NCBI RefSeq assembly: GCF_017377855.1
Contig: NZ_JAFREP010000002.1
Span: 248,001 to 312,000 of the forward strand
Source of the DNA: Acanthopleuribacter pedis
GTDB taxonomy: Bacteria; Acidobacteriota; Holophagae; Acanthopleuribacterales; Acanthopleuribacteraceae
Length of the DNA: 64,000 bases
Direction: 5' to 3'
The position numbers and the translations under genes were made by a program. The notes under the pieces were generated by a model that had not been told where the DNA came from, did no database searches, and worked only from the letters and a program-made list of their open reading frames with translations. This document shows positions 42,654-52,471 of the stretch, in pieces. Each line of letters opens with the position of its first letter. Within the stretch, counting starts at the first letter, position 1.

Positions 42654-45600
42654 GTGTTGGTCCCGCTCCTTTTCCGCCGGGCTGTTGCGCTCGTAACCGG
42701 TCGCCGCTTCGTGTTGCCGTGGTTGTTCCTGGTGAGCGGCCTTCTTGTTGCCGATTCCGGCCAGGCCGCGCAGCAGAAAAGGATCCTTGAAGGGGTGAAG
42801 TTCGAACACCTCACTACCCGCGACGGCCTCTCTCAAAACGGGGTTTTTACCATCGTTCAGGACCATCACGGCTTTTTATGGTTTGGCACGCGCGACGGGT
42901 TAAGCCGTTTCGACGGTCAGCGTTTTCGAACCTATTACCGGGATTTTCAGGATGAAACCACGCTGTTGGACAACAGCGTTTCCCACTTGGCGGTTGGCGG
43001 AGACGGTGTGATTTGGGCGCTTAATTATGTCGCCGGCATCAGTCGTTTCGATCCTGAAACAGGCACGTTTCAACGGTTTCCCCTCGGCGCTCCCGAGGCG
43101 CCCCAATGCCAACATTTGAACGGCGTCTCGGCCGGTCCCGGCAATACCCTATTCGTCTCCCATGATCGAGGCCTTGCGCAATACAACCCCGAGACGGGCC
43201 GCTTCGATGAAATCGACCTTTCGGCCTTGGCGGAAGGCGACGTGGAAAGCGCCGAGATGATTTGGTTTCCCGGGGACGATGCGCTCTGGATCGCGACCAA
43301 CCAAGGCCTGCTGCGTTACCATCCTGAACAGGGTATTCTCAAAGTCTACGCATTCGACGATACCGATCCCAATCGCCTGCCGCCGCGATTTTTCACCGCC
43401 ATTCAGCCAAGCGGCCAGGGCAAACTCTGGCTGAGGAGCAGTGCCGGCATCGGTTTGTTTGATCCCGAAACCGAACACTACGAACCGGTGGATTTTGGGT
43501 CAGCTTCTTGGCCCGGCGAGGGGGGAGGGATGCTCCGCGACAGCCGCGGCATCCTTTGGATCCCCACCAAAGGCGGGGTCATGCTCTACGATCCCCAATT
43601 CGAGACGCTGACCCAGCTACGCGCCGAGGCCAAGGATCCGCGCACCCTTTCCGAGGATCACGTCGTCACCGTGTTTGAGGACCGATCCAACATGGTTTGG
43701 CTGGGAACCTTCGGTGGCGGCGTTAACCTGTACAACCGCTCTTCCGAAACCATCGGCCACGTGCGCTTGGATTTCGAGGGCGTGAACAATTATAAGTACG
43801 CCGTGTTTGCTTTTGTCGAAGGCGACGATGGTTTGATGCACGTCGCCACCGAGTCGGCCGGGGTGCTGACTTATGATCCAGGCATCGGTTCCGTCGTGCC
43901 CGCCCAAGAAGCCTCAAACGACCCGGATGCGGTCCATCCCGACATCCTGGACATGCTGCCCGCCGACGGCGGCATGTGGCTCGGCACGGTCACCGGGCTG
44001 AAGTGGTTCGATCCCAAACAACCGCGGTGGCGGGATGTGGCCGACCCGGAAGGGGCCGCATACAACCAACTGCAGCGCAGCATTCAGGACTTAGAATACG
44101 GTCCCCATGGTGAAATTTTCATGGCCTCCTTTGGCGGGCTCATCGCCTACCAACCCCGCGACGGCTCCTGGCGTTTTTGGGTCCATGATCCCGAAAATCC
44201 CGAGTCCTTGCCCCATAACTTCCTCCTCGCGGCACACCAAACGGAACGGGCTTTGTACCTGGGCACCTATGGCAATGGTTTGTTTGAATTCGACGGCGTG
44301 TCCCGTTTTCGGCAATTTCCCGCCGACGGCGCCGACCCCGACGCCTTGAGCCACGCCACCATTCTCACCATCATCGAAGGTCCCGACGGACGCTTGTGGA
44401 TTGGCACCCTCGGGGGCGGACTGAATGTCTTTGATCCTGAGACGGAACGGTTTAAGCGCTATACACGCAAACATGGATTGGTGAATGAGAAGGTCTTCGG
44501 CTTGGCCTTTGACGGTGACGGTGATCTGTGGATCGCGACCAACCGCGGCTTGAGTCGTCTCAATCTTCAAACCGAACAGTTTCGCAACTTTGGTCTCTCC
44601 CACAATTTGCAAGCCAATGAATTTGGGCGGGGCGCCATCCTGAGGGCCCGCGACGGTACCATGTATTTCGGCGGGGTCAACGGCTTTAACTTTTTGCAAC
44701 CCCGCGCCCTGCGAACCCAGGCCTTTCATCCGCCGATTGTGCTCTCCGACGTGGAAGTGCTTAACCTTCCGGTGCAATTCGACCGCGAAACCGCCGATTT
44801 GCAAGAGGTCACCTTTGCCCACGACGACCGCGCCATCCAGTTCCATTTCGCCGCGCTTGATTTTCGCAGCCCGCGCGGCTTGCGATACGCCTACCGCGTT
44901 CCCGGTCTCACGCCGGACTGGGTTCCCCTGGGCAACAAGGGCGATGTGTCCTTTCCCAAATTGGCGCCCGGCCGTTACACCCTGGAAATGAAGGTTGCCA
45001 ATGCCGACGGCGAATGGGTTCCCGAGACCCGTAAATTGGCGATTACCGTCACACCGCCGTGGTGGGCCAACCCATACGCCTACGCCCTTTACCTTTTTTC
45101 CGGGTTGATGGCGGTTGGTTTTTATTTACGGCGGCAACAGGCCAAACTGCAGCGCTCCGAGGCGATGAACCAACGCTTGATGCGGGTTGACGAGCTGAAA
45201 GACGAATTTCTGGCCAATACCAGCCACGAACTGCGCACGCCGATCCACGGTTTGGTGGGGTTGGCTGAATCCTTGTTGGCGGGAGACGCAGGCGAAGTAT
45301 CGCCCGCGGTGGCCGACAACCTTCAGTTGATGGTGTTGAGCGGGAAGCGGCTGGATAATTTGGTGAACGATATTCTCGATTTCTCCAAACTCAAGCAGGC
45401 CGAACTGGTTTTAAACCTGCAACCGGTTGACCCGGCCATGGTGATTGAGGCCGTTTTGGCTGTGTGTCAGCCCTTGGCCGCCGACAAAAAAGTAACCTTG
45501 ATTAACGATGTTTCCGAATCGTTGCCCTTCGTCAACGCCGACGAGGGCCGCCTGCAACAGGTGTTGTTTAACCTGGTGGGCAACGCGATTAAATTTAGTG

Positions 45601-47768
45601 AAGAAGGCGAGGTGCGCCTGGTCGGAGAACGCCATGACAACCTGCTGCGCATCGCGGTTCACGACCAGGGGATCGGTTTCGATCCCAGCATGGCGGAAAA
45701 AATCTTTGAATCTTTTCAGCAGGGAGACGGATCGGCGACCCGTGAATATGGTGGGACCGGCCTGGGGCTGGCCATTTCGCGTCAGTTAATCGAACGCATG
45801 GCGGGGCGCATTTGGGCCGAGGGTTATCCCGGCCGCGGCGCGGTGTTCACCTTTGAACTGCCGATTTCCGGGGAAAAAACCCTGACCGTGTACCGCACCG
45901 GCGTGGACGGACGGGTGGCTGAATCCACGCTTGAGGTCAAAAACCCCATTGCCGCGGTGGTTCCGGGTTCCTTTCCGGCCGTCGCAAGCGCGGCGGGCCC
46001 GCCCCGTGAATACGCGGTGGGTTTGCCCGATGGGCGTGCGATTCGCATTTTGGCGGTCGATGATGAAGTCGCCAATCGCCGCATTTTGGCCAACTTCCTT
46101 CAGGTGCACCGCTACGAGGTGGTCCTGGCCGCCAACGGGATCGAAGCCTTGGAAGCGCTCAAAACCGATTCCTTCGACTTGGTGCTGCTGGATGTGATGA
46201 TGCCGCGTATGTCCGGCTTCGAGGTGTGTAAACGCATTCGCGAGACCCATTCACTCCAGGAATTGCCCATCATTTTCCTGACCGCCAAAAACCAAAATGC
46301 CGACATCGTCACCGCGTTTCAGTTGGGTGCCAACGATTACCTCAGCAAACCTTTTTCGCGGGATTCGCTGCTCTCCCGGGTTAAACCCCACCTGGAGCTG
46401 TTGGATATCAACCGCAACCTGGAACAAAAGGTGCTCGAACGCACCCAGGCACTCCAGGCCTACACCCACGAACTGGAAACCCTCAACCGCATTGTGCAAA
46501 CCATCAACCGTGAGATGAGTGCCGAGGGGTTGTTACCGACCCTGTTAGAGCAGGCGATGGCGTTGTTCCAAAGTGTTTCCTGCGGCACCTTTTTGCTGCG
46601 GGATACCCGCGATCAAAAGTTCCGCGTCACCGTGGAAAACGCCTGCACGGCCTATCTTAAAGCCCGTGATTACAGCGAAGCCGCCGTTCGCAAGCAGTTT
46701 CTCGCCGATCAATACCAGTTGGATGACGCGACCTATTTCCTACCGCTGACCGACTCGAGTGGGGTGGTGGCGGGCTGGTTCCTGATGATCGCCTTGGTCT
46801 TTGAGGGCCGTTTGGAAGGGGTCATGTTGTTGCAAACCCAAACCAATCCCAGCGAGGTTGCCAAAACCGAGTTCACCCGCCTGCACCGTTTCCGCGAACA
46901 CGCGGTGGTGGCCGTCGGCCGCGTGAAAACCTTAAACGAGTTGGTCGACAAGCAGCGGGAGCGGGTGGCAACCGCGCATTTGGTCGGCATGGCCGAGAAC
47001 GCGAGTTCGGTGCTGCACAATATGGGCAATAGCCTGAACAGCATTAACATCTCCAGTGAGGTGATCGAACACAAGTTGGCCCAATCCAATTGGCCGTCCT
47101 TGGCCGAACGCCTTTTGGCGCGTTTTAAGGGCATGCTCGGCAGCGGTGAGGAAGGCGCGCAACTGACGGAGACCTTGAGCAAACTGCTTATTCGCATTGA
47201 ACACCGCGACGCCGCCATGTTGGAGGAACTGCGGCGTTTGCGGCAATACCTCAACCAATCTTTGGATGTGCTGCGCGATCAGCACGCGTTGTCCGGTGTG
47301 ACGGAAAACCCCGAACCGGTTGAAATCAACCCCTTGCTTCAGGCCTGTGCGCAAGCCGTGGAGATCGCCGGTCTTCCGATCGACTTTACCCTGCGTCAGG
47401 GCTCGGTACCCATCCTTTATGTCCCGAAAATTAAGTTCATGTTGATGATCGCCGGGCTGATGCGTTACCTCGCCTTCCTGTCGGTGGAGAACGGCGCGCA
47501 AGTGCACCCTTGTTACGTTGAATCGGAGCAAGGCACGGGGCACGTTGTGGTTCGGCTTCGTTGCAGCGGCGGGGGTCTTTCAGCGCAACGTCAGCAGAGC
47601 TTGTTTGACCAGAACCAATCGGGCGAACTCCACAACAGCGCCAATTTGGCCAAGGAAATCGGCGGTGGCATTGAGGTGGAAAGTGAGGGGCCGGGTCGCG
47701 GGGTGACCCTGCTGGTGCGGTTACCCGCGAACATACACCGGGAAACACCGCTCCAGGTCGCGGGTTAG
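42654..47768 (+). CDS. Hybrid two-component kinase with periplasmic beta-propeller, receiver, GAF and second kinase-like module
   Basis: 1704 residues, GTG start with AGAAGG eight bases upstream. Signal peptide about 1-38. Residues 45-700 are ligand-binding propeller repeats of the Reg_prop type (GFLWFGTRDGLSRFDG, GRLWIGTLGGGLNVFDPE, GDLWIATNRGLSRLN), then a Y_Y_Y domain (about 735-800), a membrane segment (PYAYALYLFSGLMAVGFYL) and a kinase core: phospho-acceptor His in NTSHELRTPIHG near 856, N box NLVGNAIKF near 972, G2 box GGTGLGLAIS near 1032. Receiver domain about 1130-1245 with Asp in LLDVMMP near 1180 and Lys in LSKPF. Then a coiled coil, a GAF-like region (about 1285-1420) and a second module with VLHNMGNSLNSI near 1455 whose ATPase lacks a clear N box. 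It may sense extracellular sugars or peptides; no partner regulator is adjacent. Confidence 0.92.
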   Translation: MLVPLLFRRAVALVTGRRFVLPWLFLVSGLLVADSGQAAQQKRILEGVKFEHLTTRDGLSQNGVFTIVQDHHGFLWFGTRDGLSRFDGQRFRTYYRDFQDETTLLDNSVSHLAVGGDGVIWALNYVAGISRFDPETGTFQRFPLGAPEAPQCQHLNGVSAGPGNTLFVSHDRGLAQYNPETGRFDEIDLSALAEGDVESAEMIWFPGDDALWIATNQGLLRYHPEQGILKVYAFDDTDPNRLPPRFFTAIQPSGQGKLWLRSSAGIGLFDPETEHYEPVDFGSASWPGEGGGMLRDSRGILWIPTKGGVMLYDPQFETLTQLRAEAKDPRTLSEDHVVTVFEDRSNMVWLGTFGGGVNLYNRSSETIGHVRLDFEGVNNYKYAVFAFVEGDDGLMHVATESAGVLTYDPGIGSVVPAQEASNDPDAVHPDILDMLPADGGMWLGTVTGLKWFDPKQPRWRDVADPEGAAYNQLQRSIQDLEYGPHGEIFMASFGGLIAYQPRDGSWRFWVHDPENPESLPHNFLLAAHQTERALYLGTYGNGLFEFDGVSRFRQFPADGADPDALSHATILTIIEGPDGRLWIGTLGGGLNVFDPETERFKRYTRKHGLVNEKVFGLAFDGDGDLWIATNRGLSRLNLQTEQFRNFGLSHNLQANEFGRGAILRARDGTMYFGGVNGFNFLQPRALRTQAFHPPIVLSDVEVLNLPVQFDRETADLQEVTFAHDDRAIQFHFAALDFRSPRGLRYAYRVPGLTPDWVPLGNKGDVSFPKLAPGRYTLEMKVANADGEWVPETRKLAITVTPPWWANPYAYALYLFSGLMAVGFYLRRQQAKLQRSEAMNQRLMRVDELKDEFLANTSHELRTPIHGLVGLAESLLAGDAGEVSPAVADNLQLMVLSGKRLDNLVNDILDFSKLKQAELVLNLQPVDPAMVIEAVLAVCQPLAADKKVTLINDVSESLPFVNADEGRLQQVLFNLVGNAIKFSEEGEVRLVGERHDNLLRIAVHDQGIGFDPSMAEKIFESFQQGDGSATREYGGTGLGLAISRQLIERMAGRIWAEGYPGRGAVFTFELPISGEKTLTVYRTGVDGRVAESTLEVKNPIAAVVPGSFPAVASAAGPPREYAVGLPDGRAIRILAVDDEVANRRILANFLQVHRYEVVLAANGIEALEALKTDSFDLVLLDVMMPRMSGFEVCKRIRETHSLQELPIIFLTAKNQNADIVTAFQLGANDYLSKPFSRDSLLSRVKPHLELLDINRNLEQKVLERTQALQAYTHELETLNRIVQTINREMSAEGLLPTLLEQAMALFQSVSCGTFLLRDTRDQKFRVTVENACTAYLKARDYSEAAVRKQFLADQYQLDDATYFLPLTDSSGVVAGWFLMIALVFEGRLEGVMLLQTQTNPSEVAKTEFTRLHRFREHAVVAVGRVKTLNELVDKQRERVATAHLVGMAENASSVLHNMGNSLNSINISSEVIEHKLAQSNWPSLAERLLARFKGMLGSGEEGAQLTETLSKLLIRIEHRDAAMLEELRRLRQYLNQSLDVLRDQHALSGVTENPEPVEINPLLQACAQAVEIAGLPIDFTLRQGSVPILYVPKIKFMLMIAGLMRYLAFLSVENGAQVHPCYVESEQGTGHVVVRLRCSGGGLSAQRQQSLFDQNQSGELHNSANLAKEIGGGIEVESEGPGRGVTLLVRLPANIHRETPLQVAG

Positions 47769-47878
47769 CCTTCCGTTCTTTACCCGAAACGCGTATGCTA
47801 GGTAGTGCATTTACAGCACGTCCATTCTGTTGCGGTTACGCCGTTTGCAACGAAATAAGCGAGGGTCCTGAAGGTCGC

Positions 47879-48394
47879 ATGCAACTCAAACGCACTTTGG
47901 TTTGGCTTTTGATATGTACCACGGTGGTGGTGGGTTATGCCTTTGAACGCGACATTCGCGCCTATTTTTCCGGTCGTGATCGTTTCGATTTGTCGCGCCT
48001 GGCTTTTACCGATACCTTGGGTAACACCGCTCGCCTTGAGAAGGGTTACCGCGGCTACGTGGTTTTCTACAGCGATTACAGCGGCTGCGGCGTTTGTTTG
48101 TCCAAATTGATGGAATTGCAAGGTTTCTCGGTGATCTACGAGGACATCGCCATTGTGTCGATTCTCAATGAAAAAAACGATTGGCGCCAGTTTCGCGAGC
48201 AGCTTCTGGAATACGGAATTCCCGGCGAGGTGCTGCACGATCCCCATGCCAATTTAGGAAAAAAGCTTGCCTTGAGCCCCCATCCCCAGTTGTTGTTTTT
48301 CGACCGCCACCAAAACTTGGTGGCGATGGTGCCCATGACCGTGCGCCATGAACAACTTTGGAAACAGATCCATATTTATGCCGGGGAACTTTAG
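47879..48394 (+). CDS. Membrane-anchored thioredoxin-like protein
   Basis: 171 residues from ATG 47879, with GAAGG four bases upstream; the in-frame start at 47795 has no binding site and hides the signal. N-terminus MQLKRTLVWLLICTTVVVGY is a signal anchor. The fold is thioredoxin-like: VVFYSDYSGCGVCLSKLMEL carries a CGVC redox motif, and a strand PHPQLLFFDRHQNLVAMV corresponds to the cis-Pro region. AhpC/TSA or TlpA-like activity in the periplasm is likely, but the usual W before CxxC is absent. It follows the hybrid kinase by 110 bp on the same strand and precedes the unrecognised gene at 48463. Confidence 0.72.
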   Translation: MQLKRTLVWLLICTTVVVGYAFERDIRAYFSGRDRFDLSRLAFTDTLGNTARLEKGYRGYVVFYSDYSGCGVCLSKLMELQGFSVIYEDIAIVSILNEKNDWRQFREQLLEYGIPGEVLHDPHANLGKKLALSPHPQLLFFDRHQNLVAMVPMTVRHEQLWKQIHIYAGEL

Positions 48395-48462
48395 GCGGCC
48401 TGCTCGCTTCACCTGACGGGATTTTTTTGAGGTAACCGACTGAATTTTATGAGGTAGCTCCC

Positions 48463-49536
48463 ATGGCTCAATCTTTGGATTTATCCGCCCTGGACACCTA
48501 TATCGACGCCAACCAAGACCTGTTACCGGGTTTGGCGGAACTGTTCTCCTTTGGGAACGCGGTTCCCATGGATGTGCGAAACTGCCTTGACGGGCTTTCC
48601 TCGCGCGACCATTACGACGCGGTGCTGCGGCGGATGCAGCGGGGCCTCAGCGTTCCCGACGTGTATATCGCCGCCCATCATGCGATGTTGATGGGTGCGG
48701 TGGTCGAACGGGGCGGCGATCCCGATTTGGCTGTGGAAGGCGTGTTGGACCGTTTGACCGAAATGCTGCCGGCCTGGCGACGTGCGTTGGGCATCCTTGA
48801 CCAGCATTGTTTTATCCAACACAGTTCCGCGATGACCGACCACAAGCTTCAGGTATTGGCGCGGGTTGATTGGGAAGCCGCCAAAACCTTGCTGGGCGTT
48901 TCCTGCATGGTGCCCGCCGCGATGGCGATGGTGACGCGAAGCAAGGCGGCGCGCATCGCGGCGCGGCGACGCACCGGTTTGATCGCGGCGGTGGCCGAAA
49001 TGGAACGCGCCGATTACCACGCCTTTTACATCCACGAAACCCTCGCCGCGGTGGATGATATGCGTTTGTTGGTGCTCCATGGCGGCCAGGGTCGGGGAGC
49101 CTGGGTTCGGCTGGACATGGTTCGCAATGCGTTTCAATTGTTCACCTTGCTGCAAGGGACCTTGGTTGAGGAAGGGATTGTTGCCGGGCCGCAACCGAAC
49201 GCGGCCTTGGTTGCTTGTGCGCGGGGTTTAAGCGTTGCCCGCGATCCCGCCGCCCTGATGGATCGTGCGGTTTGGGGTTATTTGCCATGGTACGCGGCGC
49301 GCGCGGACGGGGGTTTGGACGGCTTGGCTTTTGTACCGGGTGAGGTGCGTCCCGATGGGATTGCCCGCTATGAAGATCACGCGGTGCTTTTACTGGACGC
49401 GCCCCTCATGGCACGTACCTGGGACGGCCATTTTTTTGCGCCTTACCACGACGCCTTGCGCCCAAATGTGATTGTTGAATCGGTTCTGACGCCGGAAGAG
49501 GTCGCTCTCTGGATGAAGCGCTTCGCCGCAAGCTAG
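48463..49536 (+). CDS. Unrecognised cytoplasmic protein, 357 residues
   Basis: ATG 48463 has GAGGT seven bases upstream. The sequence is mostly helical in the first two thirds (VYIAAHHAMLMGAVVERGGD, LLGVSCMVPAAMAMVTRSKA), rich in Ala, Arg and Met, with a beta-rich end (DHAVLLLDAPLMARTWDGHF). No signal peptide and no catalytic motif that I can name; the HH and HGGQGRG stretches are the only hints. The stop codon TAG lies inside the first bases of repeat copy 2, so the end of this gene may have been set or altered by that insertion. Same strand as the kinase and thioredoxin-like genes. Function unknown. Confidence 0.75.
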   Translation: MAQSLDLSALDTYIDANQDLLPGLAELFSFGNAVPMDVRNCLDGLSSRDHYDAVLRRMQRGLSVPDVYIAAHHAMLMGAVVERGGDPDLAVEGVLDRLTEMLPAWRRALGILDQHCFIQHSSAMTDHKLQVLARVDWEAAKTLLGVSCMVPAAMAMVTRSKAARIAARRRTGLIAAVAEMERADYHAFYIHETLAAVDDMRLLVLHGGQGRGAWVRLDMVRNAFQLFTLLQGTLVEEGIVAGPQPNAALVACARGLSVARDPAALMDRAVWGYLPWYAARADGGLDGLAFVPGEVRPDGIARYEDHAVLLLDAPLMARTWDGHFFAPYHDALRPNVIVESVLTPEEVALWMKRFAAS

Positions 49537-49783
49537 CCCGCATTTCTCACCAGAATTCATCGCGAGACTTTGAAATCGCTGTGAGTACACAGGTTACCTG
49601 GTCGGGCAAACGTAGCGGGGCCGACCCTTGGCGGGGCCGACCCTTGGCGGGGCCGACCCCTCGGCGTAGCAGTGCTACGACGAGGCTGTCCCACCGTTGG
49701 TTTGCAATCGTGCGACCAAGTAACCTAAGTAATCGAAGCTGTTTCAGCGCCGGAGCAGAACTTTTGGTGAGCATACGGGCTAA
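49533..49783. repeat. Palindromic MITE-like element, copy 2 (251 bp)
   Basis: Left end CTAGCCCGCATTTCTCACC, right end inward TTAGCCCGTATGCTCACC; longer than copy 1 because of internal sequence. It holds three tandem 16-bp units GCGGGGCCGACCCTTG (49615-49662) and the central hairpin CGTAGC-AGT-GCTACG (49665-49679) shared with copy 1. Coding capacity none. The rest of the gap to 49880 shows nothing. Confidence 0.8.
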
Positions 49784-49880
49784 CCCGCCGCGGGTTGCTT
49801 GACGGCGTGGAACCATTCTTTGGGTGTGGTGCCCGGCAGGCGTTTAATCAGCGGCTCCTGTTTGGTTCTAGTAGCTGGGT

Positions 49881-51341
49881 TCATTCGTCCTGTTTGGCGA
49901 GGGCGGAAGCAAGCCCGCACGCTTCATTAATGATTTGGACCAAATTCAAAATCGAAACCGAGCTTGGCCAAGTCGCCACCGTGGGCGCGAAGGAATCGGG
50001 GATGGTGCATCCCGCGGGTGGCGACAGCGCGAACACAATGTCGCCGTCCTCGTTCGTGATGCTGCCGCTCCAGACAGAGAGCCAACGGCCGTCGCCGTAG
50101 TTCAGGTGGGGTCTATTGTCGAAGTTGTTGGCGCTGTCGGTGAGGGCGTAGTCGTTGACCAGGGTACGGGTTGACCAGGCCAGACCCATGTCGGTGCTCG
50201 CCGAGGAATAGATGTCCGTGTCTGTCCCGGAATCGCCGGGATCGTTGTTGCCCGCCCAAACCGTGACCCACGAACCCGCGCCATAGTGAATGCGCGGCAC
50301 CGCGTCGTTGACCGCGTCGGTGGTGCCTTCAATGGCGCGGGCCGAGGTCCAAGTAACCCCCGAGTCAATCGAACGGCTGAACATCACATCGTTGTCCGTG
50401 CCGTTGGTGCCGAGGTCGTGGTCCGTACTCCATACTGCCAGCCAGTTGCCCGCGCCGTCGGTGGCAAGATCGGGGTTGGTGTCATTGGCGCTGTCGGTAA
50501 ACGCGTAGTCGTTAATAGGCGCGGGGTCGCTCCAGGTGGTACCAAAGTCCTGGCTGCGGGAGAACACAATATCCCGATCCAAACCACCGGAACGGGCGAG
50601 GATCATGTTTTGGCTTGCCCAGACGATGATCCAAACACCCCGTCCGTCGGTTTTCACCTCAGGGTTGTTGTCCTGGCCGCTATCGCTTTCGCCGTCACTG
50701 TTGAGCAGCAGCGCTGTGGTCCAGGTCGCGGCGTTGTCCGCTGAGGTGGCCACAAAGATGTCGTTGTCGGTGCCGGTGTTGCCATTGGGATCGTTGGATT
50801 GCCAGGTACACATCCAACCGTTGCCACCGTCCGAGGCGATGGATGGGAAAAATTCGTCGCCGGTATCGGAAGAGGCGGTGATGGATACCGCGGCAGGGGT
50901 GGTCCAGCCGGCGCCGTGGTCGTCGGAGATGCTGTAAAAGATGTCGTAGTCTGAGCCGAAATTACCCTGGGGGTCGTTGGATCGCCACACAACCACCCAG
51001 CGGCCGTTGCCGTCGGTTGCGACGCACGGCTCAAAATCGAGTCCTGAATCCATTTCCGCGCTGTTGATCACAAACGAAGGCGACCAGGTAAGGCCGTTGT
51101 CGGTTGAGACGGCACCGAAGATATCAAAGTCGGTACCCACCGTATCGTCGCGGCTGTCGGTGCTGCTCCATACCGCCATCCACCGGCCCTGGCTATCCAC
51201 GGCGAGGTTGGGTTCGCTGTCGCCCCCGGCGTCTACCTCGGCGTTGGTATTGAGGTAGGCGGCGTCGCCCCACGTGGTTTGGGCGAAAGCAAGCTGATTC
51301 AACAAGAACATCACCATCAAACATTTGAGCAGAGGGTTCAC
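49881..51341 (-). CDS. Secreted BNR/sialidase-like beta-propeller protein
   Basis: 486 residues from GTG 51341, chosen because AGGAGG lies five bases upstream; a start ten codons earlier has none. Signal peptide VNPLLKCLMVMFLLNQLAFA. The mature chain consists of six or more repeats of about 65-70 residues with the core SxDxGxTW and EPxVAxDGxGxWxVVWxS (DNGLTWSPSFVINSA, DHGAGWTTPAAVSI, DFGTTWSDPAPIND). Asp-box (BNR) repeats build six-bladed propellers in exo-sialidases and many non-enzymatic binders. The Arg triad and Tyr/Glu pair of true sialidases are not evident, so a binding or adhesive role is more likely. No anchor and no sorting tail are seen. Confidence 0.85.
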   Translation of the reverse strand: MNPLLKCLMVMFLLNQLAFAQTTWGDAAYLNTNAEVDAGGDSEPNLAVDSQGRWMAVWSSTDSRDDTVGTDFDIFGAVSTDNGLTWSPSFVINSAEMDSGLDFEPCVATDGNGRWVVVWRSNDPQGNFGSDYDIFYSISDDHGAGWTTPAAVSITASSDTGDEFFPSIASDGGNGWMCTWQSNDPNGNTGTDNDIFVATSADNAATWTTALLLNSDGESDSGQDNNPEVKTDGRGVWIIVWASQNMILARSGGLDRDIVFSRSQDFGTTWSDPAPINDYAFTDSANDTNPDLATDGAGNWLAVWSTDHDLGTNGTDNDVMFSRSIDSGVTWTSARAIEGTTDAVNDAVPRIHYGAGSWVTVWAGNNDPGDSGTDTDIYSSASTDMGLAWSTRTLVNDYALTDSANNFDNRPHLNYGDGRWLSVWSGSITNEDGDIVFALSPPAGCTIPDSFAPTVATWPSSVSILNLVQIINEACGLASALAKQDE

Positions 51342-51886
51342 TGTTTCCTCCTGGGCCGAGGTCCCCCTCAACGGGGGCTTCGGGATTGGGCGTGGACAAC
51401 AAGCAGTTTGCGGGACCGCGAGACGGAAGGTTCCCGGCTGAAGGTCGTGGGTAAATTGTCAGGTTTGGTTTCTTGTCTTGTCGGTAAACTTGGGGTGGAA
51501 CATGAAAGAAAAGTTGGGGTGGCGGGATCCTGGACAAAGATGTGACGGCCATTTATTTGAAAGGCTTTTCGTTTGTCCAAGCGGTCCAAAAAAGCAACGA
51601 TGCGGGACGGCCAGGTCAAAAAACGAAGGGCCGACCCATGGGGAGCCACGGACCCAAAATCAGGAAACAAAGCGGGTTTTGGCCATTTGAGGAACCCGTG
51701 TTTCGTTGAGAAAGGGTGGGGAAGGTCGCAAAACCATGCTTGGTGATATCAGATTATCAAAAAAAGACTTGTGCTGGTAATGAGAGTGCGTTATCTTTTG
51801 TCTCACAGAACGCAGTGACGCCCCCTGTACCAACAGCTACGACGGTACGCGGCAAACGCGCTGGTTCTCCTCTGAATTCTTTACTT

Positions 51887-51948
51887 CGCCCGCATTCCTC
51901 ACAGGGGTTTTTGCCCTGTCGCGGAAGCCCTTGTGAGCAATGCGGGTT
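51887..51948. repeat. Palindromic element, copy 3 (short or degenerate)
   Basis: GCCCGCATTCCTCACAGGGG at the left, and ACCCGCATTGCTCACAAGGG reading inward from the right. This is the end motif of copies 1 and 2 folded directly into one 62-bp hairpin. Downstream bases (GGGTTACCTGG) still resemble copy 2 (AGGTTACCTGG), so it may be the left arm of a decayed larger copy. Confidence 0.65.
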
Positions 51949-52041
51949 TAGGGTTACCTGGGTGCCTGCAAGCGGGGGCGCGGCCTGGACCAATTGGGTC
52001 ACGGTGCCGTGCCTTAAGACCATCCACGTAATCTGTCCCCC

Positions 52042-52071
52042 GCGCCCCTTCCCGGGGCGCATTTTTTTTTT
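52042..52071 (+). terminator. Strong intrinsic terminator without an obvious gene
   Basis: GCGCCCC pairs with GGGGCGC around a short loop (52042-52060), followed by A and ten T. The nearest plus-strand gene upstream ends at 49536, so it probably ends a non-coding or unrecognised short transcript. Confidence 0.8.
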
Positions 52072-52471
52072 GTAACCCTTATTACTTCACATCGCCGCCT
52101 GGAGTCACTATATTAGACAGTGCAGAGCCACACATTATGAGGTGGGTTTGCGGCGTGGACTCGCGGTAACGCCTATCACGTAACCCCGAAAACACGCGGT
52201 CCTGAAGAAACACGGCGGTTTTTTGGACGTATGCCTTTAGCTAGGCGGTTGGAAAAACCGATATCCTTATACAAGCGCTGTTCCGCGGGACATGGGTGGA
52301 TTCGCCGACGGCGGTACACCACGGCAATCGCAAGGCGACCGACGGTATAAACCCCTGCACTGAGTAGGTGACCTTTGGGCGGGTTGCGTTGCACGATTTT
52401 TCCTCCGGCTGTCTATGGTGCCGGTCCGGTGAAATCACGCTGCTCCTTATCGCTATTACAAAGAGGTACCT

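Larger units (their letters stand above)
51342..52471. other. 1.1-kb gene-poor stretch before the Rhs gene
   Basis: Open frames here show no protein-like composition. It holds repeat copy 3 (51887-51948), a strong plus-strand terminator (52042-52071) with no gene in front of it, and AGAGGT just before the Rhs ATG. A small RNA ending at the terminator is possible. No promoter can be placed with confidence. Confidence 0.45.

Noticed and set aside
49610..49665. Possible CRISPR-like repeats
   Set aside because: Three directly adjacent 16-bp units without spacers, inside a palindromic element; no cas gene in the window.
51716..52075. 119-codon plus-strand frame running into the orphan terminator
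   Set aside because: Reads through repeat copy 3 and the terminator T-run; no protein-like composition. A non-coding transcript is more plausible.
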